From contig JBBATY010000013.1 in assembly GCA_040398525.1 (NCBI GenBank), positions 1 through 64,000 on the forward strand: a stretch of 64,000 bases of DNA, in the 5' to 3' direction. Below the pieces are notes generated by a model. It was not told where the DNA came from. It saw nothing but the letters and a program-made list of their open reading frames with translations, and did not search any database. The DNA is from VFMC01 sp040398525 (GTDB lineage Bacteria; Actinomycetota; Acidimicrobiia; Acidimicrobiales; Ilumatobacteraceae). Each line of letters begins with the position of its first letter. Positions within the stretch are counted from its first letter, which is position 1. Both the position numbers and the translations under genes were made by a program. Of this stretch, positions 31,728 to 39,953 are shown piece by piece.

Positions 31728-34292
31728 TCACTCCGCCGGAGGAGCAAGGTGCACGACGCACTGTAGGTCGTCGGCCGGAGCGGCGTCGATCGCGCGGATC
31801 GAGCCCACGGCGACCAGGTCGGTGCGGGCCCGCCCGATCGCGTCGTGGACCGCAGCCGGGCCGTGGACCTCGAGGCGTTCGACCTCGGCGCGCTGGCTGA
31901 CCTTGGCCTCGGTCTTGGCGCGCCGCACGGCAGCGAGCACGTCGCAGAGGGGGTCGAGCCACCCGTGGTCGACCGGCGACGAGCCGGTGAGCTCGTCGGC
32001 CGCCGGCCAACTGGCGCGGTGCACCGAGCCGGACTGCCACCAGCCCCACACCTCGTCGGTGACGAAGGGCAGGAACGGGGCGAGCATCCGCTGCAGGGTC
32101 GACAGGGCGGTGCGCAGTGCGGCGCGGGCCGACTGGGTCGCATCCTCGGCCGAGCCTTCGCCGTAGGCGCGGGTCTTGACGAGCTCGACGTAGTCGTCGC
32201 AGAACCACCAGAAGAACTGCTCGGTGCGCTCGAGCGCCCGGGCGTAGTCGTAGCCGTCGAAGGCCGAGGTGGCGTCGGCGACGACGTCGGCGAGACGGGC
32301 GAGCATCGCCTGGTCGAGATCGACGGTGGCCGTGGCGCCCGCTGCGGGCTCGCCGAAGCTGAGCACGAACTTGCTGACGTTGAGCAGCTTGGTGGCCAGC
32401 TTGCGGCCGATCTTCATCTGGCTCTCGTCGAACGCCGTGTCGACACCCGGTCGGCCGCTGGCCGCCCAGTAGCGCACTGCGTCGGTGCCGTACTGCTCGA
32501 GCAGGTGCATCGGGGTGACCACGTTGCCCTTGCTCTTCGACATCTTCTTGCGGTCCGGGTCGAGGATCCAGCCCGACAGCGCTGCGTTCCGCCAGGGTGA
32601 GCCGCCGTGCTCGTGGTGGCTTCGCACCATCGTGGCGAACAGCCAGGTGCGGATGATGTCGTGGCCCTGTGGGCGCACGTCCATCGGGAACACCCGGTCG
32701 AACAGGGCACTGCCGTCCTCGGCCCACTGGCCGGCGATCTGCGGGGTGAGCGACGACGTCGCCCAGGTGTCCATCACATCGGGGTCGCCGATGAAGCCAC
32801 CAGGAACGCCGCGCTGGTCGGGTGTGAGCCCGGGCGGGCAATCGGTCGACGGGTCGACCGGCAGCGAGGCCTCGCCGGGCACCAGCACCTCGTCGTAGAT
32901 CGGGTTGCCGTCGGCGTCGAGCCGGTACCACACCGGCACGGGGACGCCGAAGTAGCGCTGCCGGCTGATCAGCCAGTCGCCGTTCAGGCCGCCGACCCAG
33001 TTGTCGTAGCGGTGCTGCATGTAGCTCGGGTGCCAGGTGAGCTCGTCGCCCCGGGCGAGCAGGTCGGCCCGCAGCTGCTGGCCGCGCCCGCCGTTGCGGA
33101 TGTACCACTGGCGGGTGGCGACGATCTCGAGCGGGCGGCTGCCGCGCTCGTAGAACTTCACCGGGTGGGTGATCGGCTCGGGCTCGCCGAGCAGGTCGCC
33201 GCTGGCGGCGAGCATCTCGACCACCCGCTTCTGGGCCTGCTTGGGTGCCAGCCCGGCGATCTGCATGTACGACTCGCAGCCCATGTCGGTGGCGATCCAC
33301 TCGGGCACCTCGCCGGCGAACCGGCCGTCGAAGCCGATGAGCGCGCGCGATGGCAGGTTGAGCTCGCGCCACCAGACGACGTCGGTGACATCGCCGAAGG
33401 TGCAGATCATCGCGATGCCGGTGCCCTTCTCCGGGTCGGCGAGCGGGTGGGCGACGATCGGCACGTCGACGCCGAACAGCGGGGTGAACACCATCGTGCC
33501 GAACAACGGCTGGTAGCGCGGGTCGTCGGGGTGGGCGACGAGTGCGACGCAACTGGGGATCAGCTCGGGCCGGGTGGTGGCGATCACGATCGGGTCGCCG
33601 CCGTCGAGGCGACGGAACGCGATGCGGTGGTACGCGCCGGGGACCTCGCGGTCCTCCATCTCGGCCTGGGCGACCGCGGTGCGCTCGTCGATGTCGTAGA
33701 GCGTCGGTGCGTCCTGCTGGTAGGCCTCGCCACGCGCAAGGTTGCGCAGGAAGGCGCGCTGGCTCACCCGGCGGGCACGGTCGCCGATGGTGGTGTAGAG
33801 CAGGCTCCAGTCGACGCTCAGGCCGAGCCGACGGAACAGCTCTTCGAACGCCTGCTCGTCGAGATGGGTGATCTCGCGGCACAGCTCGACGAAGTTCGGC
33901 CGGCTCACCGGCACGGCGCGATGGTCCTTGGGGACATCGCCGTGGAACGGCGCACGGAAGTCGGGGTCGTACGGCAGCGACGGGTCGCAGCGCACGCCGG
34001 TGAAGTTCTGCACCCGGCGCTCGGTGGCCAGGCCGTTGTCGTCCCACCCGATCGGGTAGAAGACGTCCTTGCCGCGCATGCGCTGGTAGCGGGCGACGGT
34101 GTCGGTGTGGGTGTAGCTGAAGACGTGGCCGATGTGCAGCGAGCCGCTCACCGTCGGTGGCGGGGTGTCGATGGCGAACACCTGGTCGCGGGTGGCCGTC
34201 GGGTCGAATCGGTAGGTCCCGTCGTGCTCCCAGCGGTCGATGAGAGATGCCTCGATGCCGTCGAGCGACGGCCGTTCCGGGATGTTCGCCAT
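31728..34292 (-). CDS. valS: Valyl-tRNA synthetase
   Basis: An 854-residue class Ia aminoacyl-tRNA synthetase charging tRNA-Val. The HIGH motif is in SGSLHIGHVFSYTH, the editing domain begins near VIATTRPELIPSCVALV, and the KMSKS motif is in KKMSKSKGNVVTP. The anticodon-binding domain follows. It lacks the long C-terminal coiled coil of the ~950-residue form, as in other short actinobacterial or archaeal-type ValS. It is divergent from cysS across a 210-bp region that contains a 16-bp perfect inverted repeat. TAGGCT lies 10 nt before the ATG. Confidence 0.97.
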   Translation of the reverse strand: MANIPERPSLDGIEASLIDRWEHDGTYRFDPTATRDQVFAIDTPPPTVSGSLHIGHVFSYTHTDTVARYQRMRGKDVFYPIGWDDNGLATERRVQNFTGVRCDPSLPYDPDFRAPFHGDVPKDHRAVPVSRPNFVELCREITHLDEQAFEELFRRLGLSVDWSLLYTTIGDRARRVSQRAFLRNLARGEAYQQDAPTLYDIDERTAVAQAEMEDREVPGAYHRIAFRRLDGGDPIVIATTRPELIPSCVALVAHPDDPRYQPLFGTMVFTPLFGVDVPIVAHPLADPEKGTGIAMICTFGDVTDVVWWRELNLPSRALIGFDGRFAGEVPEWIATDMGCESYMQIAGLAPKQAQKRVVEMLAASGDLLGEPEPITHPVKFYERGSRPLEIVATRQWYIRNGGRGQQLRADLLARGDELTWHPSYMQHRYDNWVGGLNGDWLISRQRYFGVPVPVWYRLDADGNPIYDEVLVPGEASLPVDPSTDCPPGLTPDQRGVPGGFIGDPDVMDTWATSSLTPQIAGQWAEDGSALFDRVFPMDVRPQGHDIIRTWLFATMVRSHHEHGGSPWRNAALSGWILDPDRKKMSKSKGNVVTPMHLLEQYGTDAVRYWAASGRPGVDTAFDESQMKIGRKLATKLLNVSKFVLSFGEPAAGATATVDLDQAMLARLADVVADATSAFDGYDYARALERTEQFFWWFCDDYVELVKTRAYGEGSAEDATQSARAALRTALSTLQRMLAPFLPFVTDEVWGWWQSGSVHRASWPAADELTGSSPVDHGWLDPLCDVLAAVRRAKTEAKVSQRAEVERLEVHGPAAVHDAIGRARTDLVAVGSIRAIDAAPADDLQCVVHLAPPAE

Positions 34293-34302
34293 AGCGGCTC
34301 CG

Positions 34303-34308
34303 AGCCTA
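34303..34308 (-). promoter_or_regulatory. -10 box TAGGCT for valS
   Basis: TAGGCT on the minus strand ends 10 nt before ATG 34292; the same hexamer serves cysS on the other strand. Confidence 0.45.
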
Positions 34309-34362
34309 CCGGCGTGCTGTATGCGGCACCCGGTTCGTTCGTGCCGTCCCGGCCTTGGCGCA

Positions 34363-34402
34363 GTGAGAGGTGAGGCGGGCGGGCCACCGCCTCACCTCTC
34401 AC
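34363..34402. repeat. 16-bp perfect inverted repeat between divergent valS and cysS
   Basis: GTGAGAGGTGAGGCGG (34363-34378) and CCGCCTCACCTCTCAC (34387-34402) are exact complements around an 8-nt loop (GCGGGCCA). It lies between two divergent genes, so it is not a normal terminator for either, and no U tract follows on either strand. It lies outside the -10 boxes, upstream of both genes. Possible roles: operator, remnant of a lost gene's terminator, or a repeated palindromic element. Confidence 0.75.
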
Positions 34403-34488
34403 CACATGTGGGGGAGTGACGAGTGTTCGGTGCAGGTGCGCCGAGCGGATGATGCCGATTTCCCACGCCCCGACCCGGCCAGGCCTCG

Positions 34489-34494
34489 TAGGCT
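34489..34494 (+). promoter_or_regulatory. -10 box TAGGCT for leaderless cysS
   Basis: TAGGCT ends 8 nt before ATG 34503. Confidence 0.5.
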
Positions 34495-34502
34495 TCACCG
34501 CC

Positions 34503-35858
34503 ATGTTGCGCCTGTTCGACACCGCCACCCGAGAGGTCCGCGAGCTCCGCCTGCGCGAGCCCGGCACGGTGAGCGTGTACCTGTGTGGGCCCACGGTGTA
34601 CGGGCCTCCGCACCTCGGCCACGGGCGGGCGACGCTGGTGTACGACGTGATGCGCCGCTATCTCGAGTCGACCGGGCTGCAGGTGCGGCTGGTGAGCAAC
34701 ATCACCGACATCGACGACAAGATCATCGACCGGGCCAACCGCGAGCAGCGACCCTGGCAGGACATCACCCACAAGTGCGAGGACGTGTGGTTCCGGGCGA
34801 TGGGTCGCCTCGGCGTGGCCCGTCCGACCGATGTGCCCCACGCCACCGAGTGGGTCGACGAGATGGTGGCGATGATCGGCGAGCTGATCGCGGCCGACCG
34901 CGCCTACGTCACCGACGACGGTGTGTACCTGAGCGTCGAGACCGTGCCCGACTACGGCTTGCTCGCCAACCAGCACCTCGACGACATGCTCGCCGGTGGT
35001 GGTGAGCGCGAGGTGTTCGGCGCCGAGGCCAAGCGCCATCCGGCCGACTTCGCGCTGTGGAAGTTCACCAAGCCCGGTGAGCCGGCCTGGCCGTCACCGT
35101 GGGGTGAAGGCCGACCCGGCTGGCACAGCGAGTGCGTGGTGATGAGCCTCGGCCTGCTCGGGGAGGGCTTCGACCTGCACTGCGGTGGCATGGACCTCAA
35201 GTTCCCGCACCACGAGAACGAGCGCGCCCAGGCAGTGGCGTTGGGCAAGCAGTTCGCCAACCACTGGATGCACAACGGCTTCGTGGTCGACGCCGAGGGC
35301 GAGAAGATGTCGAAGAGCCTCGGCAACGTCGCCAACCTCATCGATCTGCTCGACCAGTACGACCCGCGCGCCTACCGGATGCTGCTGCTCCAGTCGCACT
35401 ACCGCGGCCCGGTCAGCGTCACGCAGGACAACATCGATGCGTCGGTGAACGCCTTGGCCGGCTTCGACTCGTTCGCTGCGCGTTCCGCCGGTGTCGCCGA
35501 CGCCGCGCCCGACGACGCGGTGATCGCCCGGTTCCGCGAGCGGATGGACGACGACCTCGACACCCCGGGCGCGACGGCGCTGCTGTTCGACACCGTCCGC
35601 CGGGCCAACGTCGCGCTCGACGCCGGCGACCCTGCGGCAGCGGGCCTGGTGGCCGCGGTGCGGGCGATCTGCGCGGCCGTCGGCCTCGAACTGAAGGGCG
35701 CGGCCGAGGTCCCGGCCGACGCCGCCGCGAAGGCCGCAGCGCTCGACGCGGCCCGCGCCGCCAAGGACTTCGCCACGGCCGATGCGCTCCGTGCCGAGCT
35801 CCAGGCCGAGGGCTGGGTGGTCGAGACGACCAAGGCGGGCACGACCCTGCGGCGCTGA
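34503..35858 (+). CDS. cysS: Cysteinyl-tRNA synthetase
   Basis: A 451-residue class Ia synthetase. The HIGH-type motif is in GPTVYGPPHLGHGRA with the zinc Cys just before (YLCGPTV); other zinc ligands are in GWHSECVVMS and HHENE. KMSKS lies in GEKMSKSLGNVAN. The C-terminal DALR-type helices end RAELQAEGWVVETT. Actinobacteria also have the related MshC for mycothiol, but length, the full C-terminus and KMSKSLGN context fit CysS. Start ATG 34503 follows the TAGGCT -10 box. Confidence 0.95.
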   Translation: MLRLFDTATREVRELRLREPGTVSVYLCGPTVYGPPHLGHGRATLVYDVMRRYLESTGLQVRLVSNITDIDDKIIDRANREQRPWQDITHKCEDVWFRAMGRLGVARPTDVPHATEWVDEMVAMIGELIAADRAYVTDDGVYLSVETVPDYGLLANQHLDDMLAGGGEREVFGAEAKRHPADFALWKFTKPGEPAWPSPWGEGRPGWHSECVVMSLGLLGEGFDLHCGGMDLKFPHHENERAQAVALGKQFANHWMHNGFVVDAEGEKMSKSLGNVANLIDLLDQYDPRAYRMLLLQSHYRGPVSVTQDNIDASVNALAGFDSFAARSAGVADAAPDDAVIARFRERMDDDLDTPGATALLFDTVRRANVALDAGDPAAAGLVAAVRAICAAVGLELKGAAEVPADAAAKAAALDAARAAKDFATADALRAELQAEGWVVETTKAGTTLRR

Positions 35859-35880
35859 CGCCGGGTCGGCGCAGCGGGGG

Positions 35881-36534
35881 TCAGACCCCGTCGCCCCAGG
35901 CGATCTTGGCCGGGTCGATCGTGATGAACACCGCCCACGCCCGCACGTAGACCGTGCCGTCCGGGCCGGTCAGCTCACCGCTCATCAGCAACTTGCGGCC
36001 CTCGCGGCTGTCGAGCCGCACCCGGCACTCGAGCGGCACGTGCAACGGCGTGCCTGCCTCGTAGCGCACCCGCAGCTCACCGGTGAACCCGGGTGTCTGG
36101 TGGATGGTGAGCACGAAGCCGAAGACATCGTCGAACAGGGCGGCGACGATGCCGCCGTGGCTGCGGGCGGGGGCACCTTCGTGCGCTGCGTGGAGGGTGA
36201 CGCGGGCGACGACCTCGTCCCCGTCGCGCCGGATGGCCGGGTCGAGGCTGTAGGGCGACGAGCGTCCACTGACGGGGCGATCGTCGTGGTTGGTGACGAA
36301 CTCGTCGTCGTCGCCGGGCGGGGTCCAGGTCGACCCCCGCTGGAAGGTGTGCCGCGAGCGTTGCCGCGCCTCACCTGCCGCCAGCCGGTCGATGTGCGCC
36401 TCGAGCACGGAGGCCAATTCGTCGAGTTCGGCAGCATCGGCCTGGTGGCCCACCACGGTGTGGCCGAGCCGGCGCAGGGCCGCCCCCACCCGGGCGCGGG
36501 CGTCGCTGTCGGGATCGGACGGGTGGTCGGGCAC
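35881..36534 (-). CDS. PaaI-type hotdog thioesterase
   Basis: A 217-residue protein. The first ~60 residues are helical (VGAALRRLGHTVVG, DELASVLEAHIDRLAA). The C-terminal hotdog fold carries the signature ARSHGGIVAALFDDVFGFVL, where His-Gly-Gly and the following Asp form the PaaI active site, then LRVRYEAGTPLHVPLECR. It probably hydrolyses an acyl- or aryl-CoA. GTG 36534 is chosen because TAGCAT ends 8 nt upstream. It is divergent from the phosphotransferase gene and shares an overlapping -10 region with it. Confidence 0.85.
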   Translation of the reverse strand: MPDHPSDPDSDARARVGAALRRLGHTVVGHQADAAELDELASVLEAHIDRLAAGEARQRSRHTFQRGSTWTPPGDDDEFVTNHDDRPVSGRSSPYSLDPAIRRDGDEVVARVTLHAAHEGAPARSHGGIVAALFDDVFGFVLTIHQTPGFTGELRVRYEAGTPLHVPLECRVRLDSREGRKLLMSGELTGPDGTVYVRAWAVFITIDPAKIAWGDGV

Positions 36535-36542
36535 GAGGGGCG

Positions 36543-36552
36543 ATGCTACGGT
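36543..36552. promoter_or_regulatory. Overlapping divergent -10 boxes (ATGCTACGGT)
   Basis: Read on the minus strand, TAGCAT (36548-36543) ends 8 nt before the thioesterase GTG. Read on the plus strand, TACGGT (36547-36552) precedes the phosphotransferase gene. The two hexamers share the central TA. Confidence 0.5.
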
Positions 36553-36588
36553 CCGGCCTCGTCGAACCGAGAACCATGGGGGTGGGGC

Positions 36589-37689
36589 GTGGCGCGAATC
36601 GCAGGACGTGAGGTCGGTCAACCTGGGGACATCACCGAGGTCGATGCCGCCTGGATGACCGAGGTGCTGCGCACCAGCGGGGCGATCGACGACGCCACGA
36701 GCGTCGTCTACGTCGGCACCGAGCCGTTCGCCGTCGGCGCCGGGCTGCTCAGCCTGCTGTACCGGGCATCGCTCAGCTACGAGGGCGGTGACGGCCCGGC
36801 GACGGTGATCGTCAAGTTCCCGATCGACCACCCGCACCAGCGCGGCCTCGCCGACAGCCTGGGCTTCTACCCACGTGAGATCCGCTTCTACACCGAGCTG
36901 GCGCCCACCTCGAAGGTGCGCACCCCGGTGGTGCATGCCGCGATGATGGCTCCCGACTCGACCGACTTCGTCGTCGTGATGGAGGACCTCACCGGCCGCG
37001 GCGCTGCCGACCAGCGGGTGGGCGCCACCTGGGAGCAGGCGATCGCCAGCATCGATGCGATGGCTGCGCTGCACGCTCGCTGGCACCAGGCACCCGAGCT
37101 CGCCGAGCTCACCGACACCTTCCCGCCGATGCTCAACCCGGGATACCTGTACGGCCTGCCGCAGATCTTCGCGGCGGGGTGGCCGGCCACGTTGGAGCAC
37201 GCCTCCGATCTGCTCACCCCCGAGCTGATCGCCTTCGGCGAGCGCTACGGCGAGCTGATGGAGTTCATGCTCACCGCGTCGAACGAGCCGGCGACGCTCG
37301 TCCACGGCGACTGGCGGCTCGACAACCTGTTCTTCGACGGCGACGACGTGATCGTCATCGACTTCCAGCTCACCGGCCTGGCCAGTGGCACCTACGACCT
37401 CGGTTACTTCGTCAGCCAGTCGATCGACCGCTCGGTGCGCGCCGGCCGCGAGGACGAGCTCGTCGACCGCTACCTCAGCGCGCTCGCCGCGCACGGGGTG
37501 GTGCGCGACCGCGACGAGGTGATGCGCCAGTTCAAGCTGGCGGTGTGCCAGTGCTTCATCTACGGCGTGTCGTCGTTCCCGTCGTACACCGAGCTACCCG
37601 AGCGCAGCCAGCAGCTGATCCGCTTGCTGCTCGGCCGATCCGCGCAGGCGATCGTCGACCTCGACGCGCTGGCCGAGCTGCCTGGCTGA
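36589..37689 (+). CDS. APH-family phosphotransferase (ecdysteroid kinase-like)
   Basis: A 366-residue kinase-fold protein. Catalytic loop LVHGDWRLDNLFF and metal motif VIVIDFQLTGLASGTYDLGYF are intact. The ATP-site Lys is in ATVIVKFPIDHP and MEDLTGRGAADQ is the hinge. The DUF1679/EcKinase-like pattern is common in actinobacteria near acyl-CoA and sterol genes and distinct from resistance kinases. GTG 36589 follows GGGGG (36578-36582) by 6 nt. The promoter appears shared with the divergent thioesterase gene, hinting at joint control. Substrate unknown. Confidence 0.85.
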   Translation: MARIAGREVGQPGDITEVDAAWMTEVLRTSGAIDDATSVVYVGTEPFAVGAGLLSLLYRASLSYEGGDGPATVIVKFPIDHPHQRGLADSLGFYPREIRFYTELAPTSKVRTPVVHAAMMAPDSTDFVVVMEDLTGRGAADQRVGATWEQAIASIDAMAALHARWHQAPELAELTDTFPPMLNPGYLYGLPQIFAAGWPATLEHASDLLTPELIAFGERYGELMEFMLTASNEPATLVHGDWRLDNLFFDGDDVIVIDFQLTGLASGTYDLGYFVSQSIDRSVRAGREDELVDRYLSALAAHGVVRDRDEVMRQFKLAVCQCFIYGVSSFPSYTELPERSQQLIRLLLGRSAQAIVDLDALAELPG

Positions 37690-37739
37690 CGAGCTGCCGC
37701 TCGGTCAGTCGTGAGCGGCCAGTCGTCAGTCGTCAGCCG

Positions 37740-39857
37740 TCAGTCGCGCCGGTCGGCGGTGCAGGCTGCGCCGTCGCACACGTCGATCAGCGTGTCGTCG
37801 AACAAGAAGGCGGCCTTCTGGCGGCGCACGTCGGGGTCGGCCCGCGGGTCCTCGTGCGAATCGCGGCTGGTGCGCGGCGGCGTGTTGGTGAACGGGATCG
37901 GGTCGCTGCCCGAGTCCCACACCACGATCGCCGACCCGTCGCTCGGGTACGTGGTCGACTCGATGCCCCAGCCCGGCTCCTTCTCGGCGCTGCGCCCGTC
38001 GGCGGTGACCGGCCGGTGGATGGTGGCACCCACCGCTCGAGCGGCGATGAACGCCGACAGCTCGGTGACCTGCCAGTCGCCGAGGGCCACGTGGAGCAGC
38101 ACCTCCTTGGCCGGCGTGCCGGGGTAGGGATCGTCGGTGATGTGCTGCACGTAGCCGGCACCTTCGCCGCGGTCCCACAGCATCTGGACCATGGCGATCA
38201 GCATCACCCGGTCGAGGTCGTTGGGGTAGGCGGGCTCCATGATCGCCTCGTAGGTGTCGAAGTCGACCGAGCGCTCGAGCAGCATCGAGTAGTTCATGCC
38301 CACCACGCCGAGCACGGCGCGCTCGATGTCGGGCGACACGGCGGCGAGCATCAGGCCCATGATCCCGCCCTGGCTGTTGCCGTCGTAGTCGAGATGGGTG
38401 GTGTCGACGAGCGGTGTGCCGTCGCCGCGTTGGAACGCCGGGTCGCTCGCCAGCCCGTCGGGGTGGATCATCAGTCGGCCGAGGAAGACCTGGTTGAGCA
38501 CGCCCTGCTGCAGCCGGTCGGCCATGGTGGGGAAGTTCGAGAACTCGGTGAGCGTCGCTGCAGCGTTGCCGATGTCGTCCTCGCTCATGCCGGCCCACTT
38601 GGTGGCGCAGAACACGGTGTTGTGCTCGTTCGAGAAGGCGCGCAGGTTGCCGGCGCCCACTTCGCGGTTGCTGCCGAGCAGGCCGTGGCCGTACTGCACG
38701 AGGTGTGCCGGATCGGTGCCGGCCACCGTGGCGTCACTCACGTTGCACAGGAACGACGCTTCGACGGTTCCGTTCTGTACCGGCAGCTCGTCGCCGGTGG
38801 CGCTCACCCCGTCGCCGTAGAAGAAGCGGTTGCCCGGACCGCCGTCGCCGGTGAGGTAGTTCGGCACGGTGTAGGTGCCCTCCACCTGGAACGCGATGCC
38901 GTCGTCGGGCGCCGGTGTGACGGCGGTGACCGCGAAGGACGGTGCGGCGTCGCCGAGCGTCGCCAGCGCGTCGTCGCGGATGTGCAGCATCCGCTCGCTG
39001 ATGTTGCGCTGGCTGGCCACGGTGAAGTCCCACGCGAGCTGCAGCTCGCTGCGCGCGACGCCTGCGGCCTCGAGTGCGGCGAGGTTGGCATCCATCACCT
39101 CGGCCCGGTCGGCGAGGACACTGATGTCGCCGGCCCAGCCGTCGCGGTAGGCGGCGAACACGGGTGACGTGTCGAGCAGCTCGCCGTCGGCGCCCGCCAG
39201 GTTGCGCAGGCCCACCACATAGGTGTGGCCCTCGGCCAGCGGCACGGCGGGGTGGATTGCCAGCAGGCGATCGGCGTCGTCGTCGGCCTTGGCGTCGAGC
39301 TCGGCCCACAGCGGTACGCGCTCGCCGGTGTCGGCATCGATCAGCACCACAGGCGTGTCGTCGGCGAGTGAGGCCTCGAGGTCGGTCCACGGCGGCAGGT
39401 TCGATGCCTCGGCGTCGAGGCCGGGCACGTAGGTGAGGATCGGGGTGTTCGGGCTGAACCCGTCGTTGCGGTTCCACTCGGTGAGCTCGACCCACGTGCC
39501 GTCAGCGTTGGCCGGGGCCACGCCCTCGGGGAACGCGACGCGCTTGCCGGTGTCGGTCGCCGCATCGTCGCGCAGGAACTGGTTGCTCGGGAACGGCAGC
39601 ATGCAGTGCCGCATGTCGAGCGGGTCGCAGCCGGACGCCACACCCGACAGCAGTGCCTCGACCGCAGCCAACTGCTCGGGCGTCGGCTCGGGCTTCTCGG
39701 GCTCGGGGGCGGCGGTGGTCTCCGGTGCCGGCGCCGCCGTCGTGTCGGGGGCCGCCGTGCCCGCTGGCGCCGTCGTCGCCGGAGACGCATCGTCTCCGCT
39801 GCACGCCGCCACGGCAACCAGTGCGACCGCCACCACCAGAGCTGCACCTCGACGCAT
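37740..39857 (-). CDS. Large secreted lipoprotein with alpha/beta-hydrolase-like region
   Basis: A 705-residue lipoprotein. The signal peptide MRRGAALVVAVALVAVAACS has a lipobox (VAAC), and an Ala/Thr/Pro-rich spacer follows. The mature part contains TYVPGLDAEASNLPPWTD, and at about residue 480 the sequence LDYDGNSQGGIMGLML carries a nucleophile-elbow GNSQGG, with an acid/His region later (LLHVALGDWQVTELS). This suggests a serine esterase or lipase-like enzyme on the outer face. ATG 39857 is chosen because GGGGG ends 5 nt upstream; ATG 39860 would be only 2 nt from it. No operon partner. Confidence 0.75.
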   Translation of the reverse strand: MRRGAALVVAVALVAVAACSGDDASPATTAPAGTAAPDTTAAPAPETTAAPEPEKPEPTPEQLAAVEALLSGVASGCDPLDMRHCMLPFPSNQFLRDDAATDTGKRVAFPEGVAPANADGTWVELTEWNRNDGFSPNTPILTYVPGLDAEASNLPPWTDLEASLADDTPVVLIDADTGERVPLWAELDAKADDDADRLLAIHPAVPLAEGHTYVVGLRNLAGADGELLDTSPVFAAYRDGWAGDISVLADRAEVMDANLAALEAAGVARSELQLAWDFTVASQRNISERMLHIRDDALATLGDAAPSFAVTAVTPAPDDGIAFQVEGTYTVPNYLTGDGGPGNRFFYGDGVSATGDELPVQNGTVEASFLCNVSDATVAGTDPAHLVQYGHGLLGSNREVGAGNLRAFSNEHNTVFCATKWAGMSEDDIGNAAATLTEFSNFPTMADRLQQGVLNQVFLGRLMIHPDGLASDPAFQRGDGTPLVDTTHLDYDGNSQGGIMGLMLAAVSPDIERAVLGVVGMNYSMLLERSVDFDTYEAIMEPAYPNDLDRVMLIAMVQMLWDRGEGAGYVQHITDDPYPGTPAKEVLLHVALGDWQVTELSAFIAARAVGATIHRPVTADGRSAEKEPGWGIESTTYPSDGSAIVVWDSGSDPIPFTNTPPRTSRDSHEDPRADPDVRRQKAAFLFDDTLIDVCDGAACTADRRD

Positions 39858-39940
39858 CATGTCCCCCTTCGTCGCTCCCACTCTGCCACCACGGCGGGCA
39901 CGACGCGCGCAGACGCGTTGCCAAGCCGGTTACCGGTGAG

Positions 39941-39946
39941 TAACTT
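39941..39946 (+). promoter_or_regulatory. -10 box TAACTT for acyl-CoA dehydrogenase gene
   Basis: TAACTT ends 7 nt before ATG 39954. Confidence 0.5.
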
Positions 39947-39953
39947 GTGCGCC

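Noticed and set aside
34363..34402. Inverted repeat taken as an intrinsic terminator
   Set aside because: It lies between divergent genes and has no U tract on either strand; no transcript should end there.
34293..34502. T-box riboswitch for valS or cysS
   Set aside because: The intergenic space per gene is short, both genes have -10 boxes next to the start codon, and no T-box sequence is seen.
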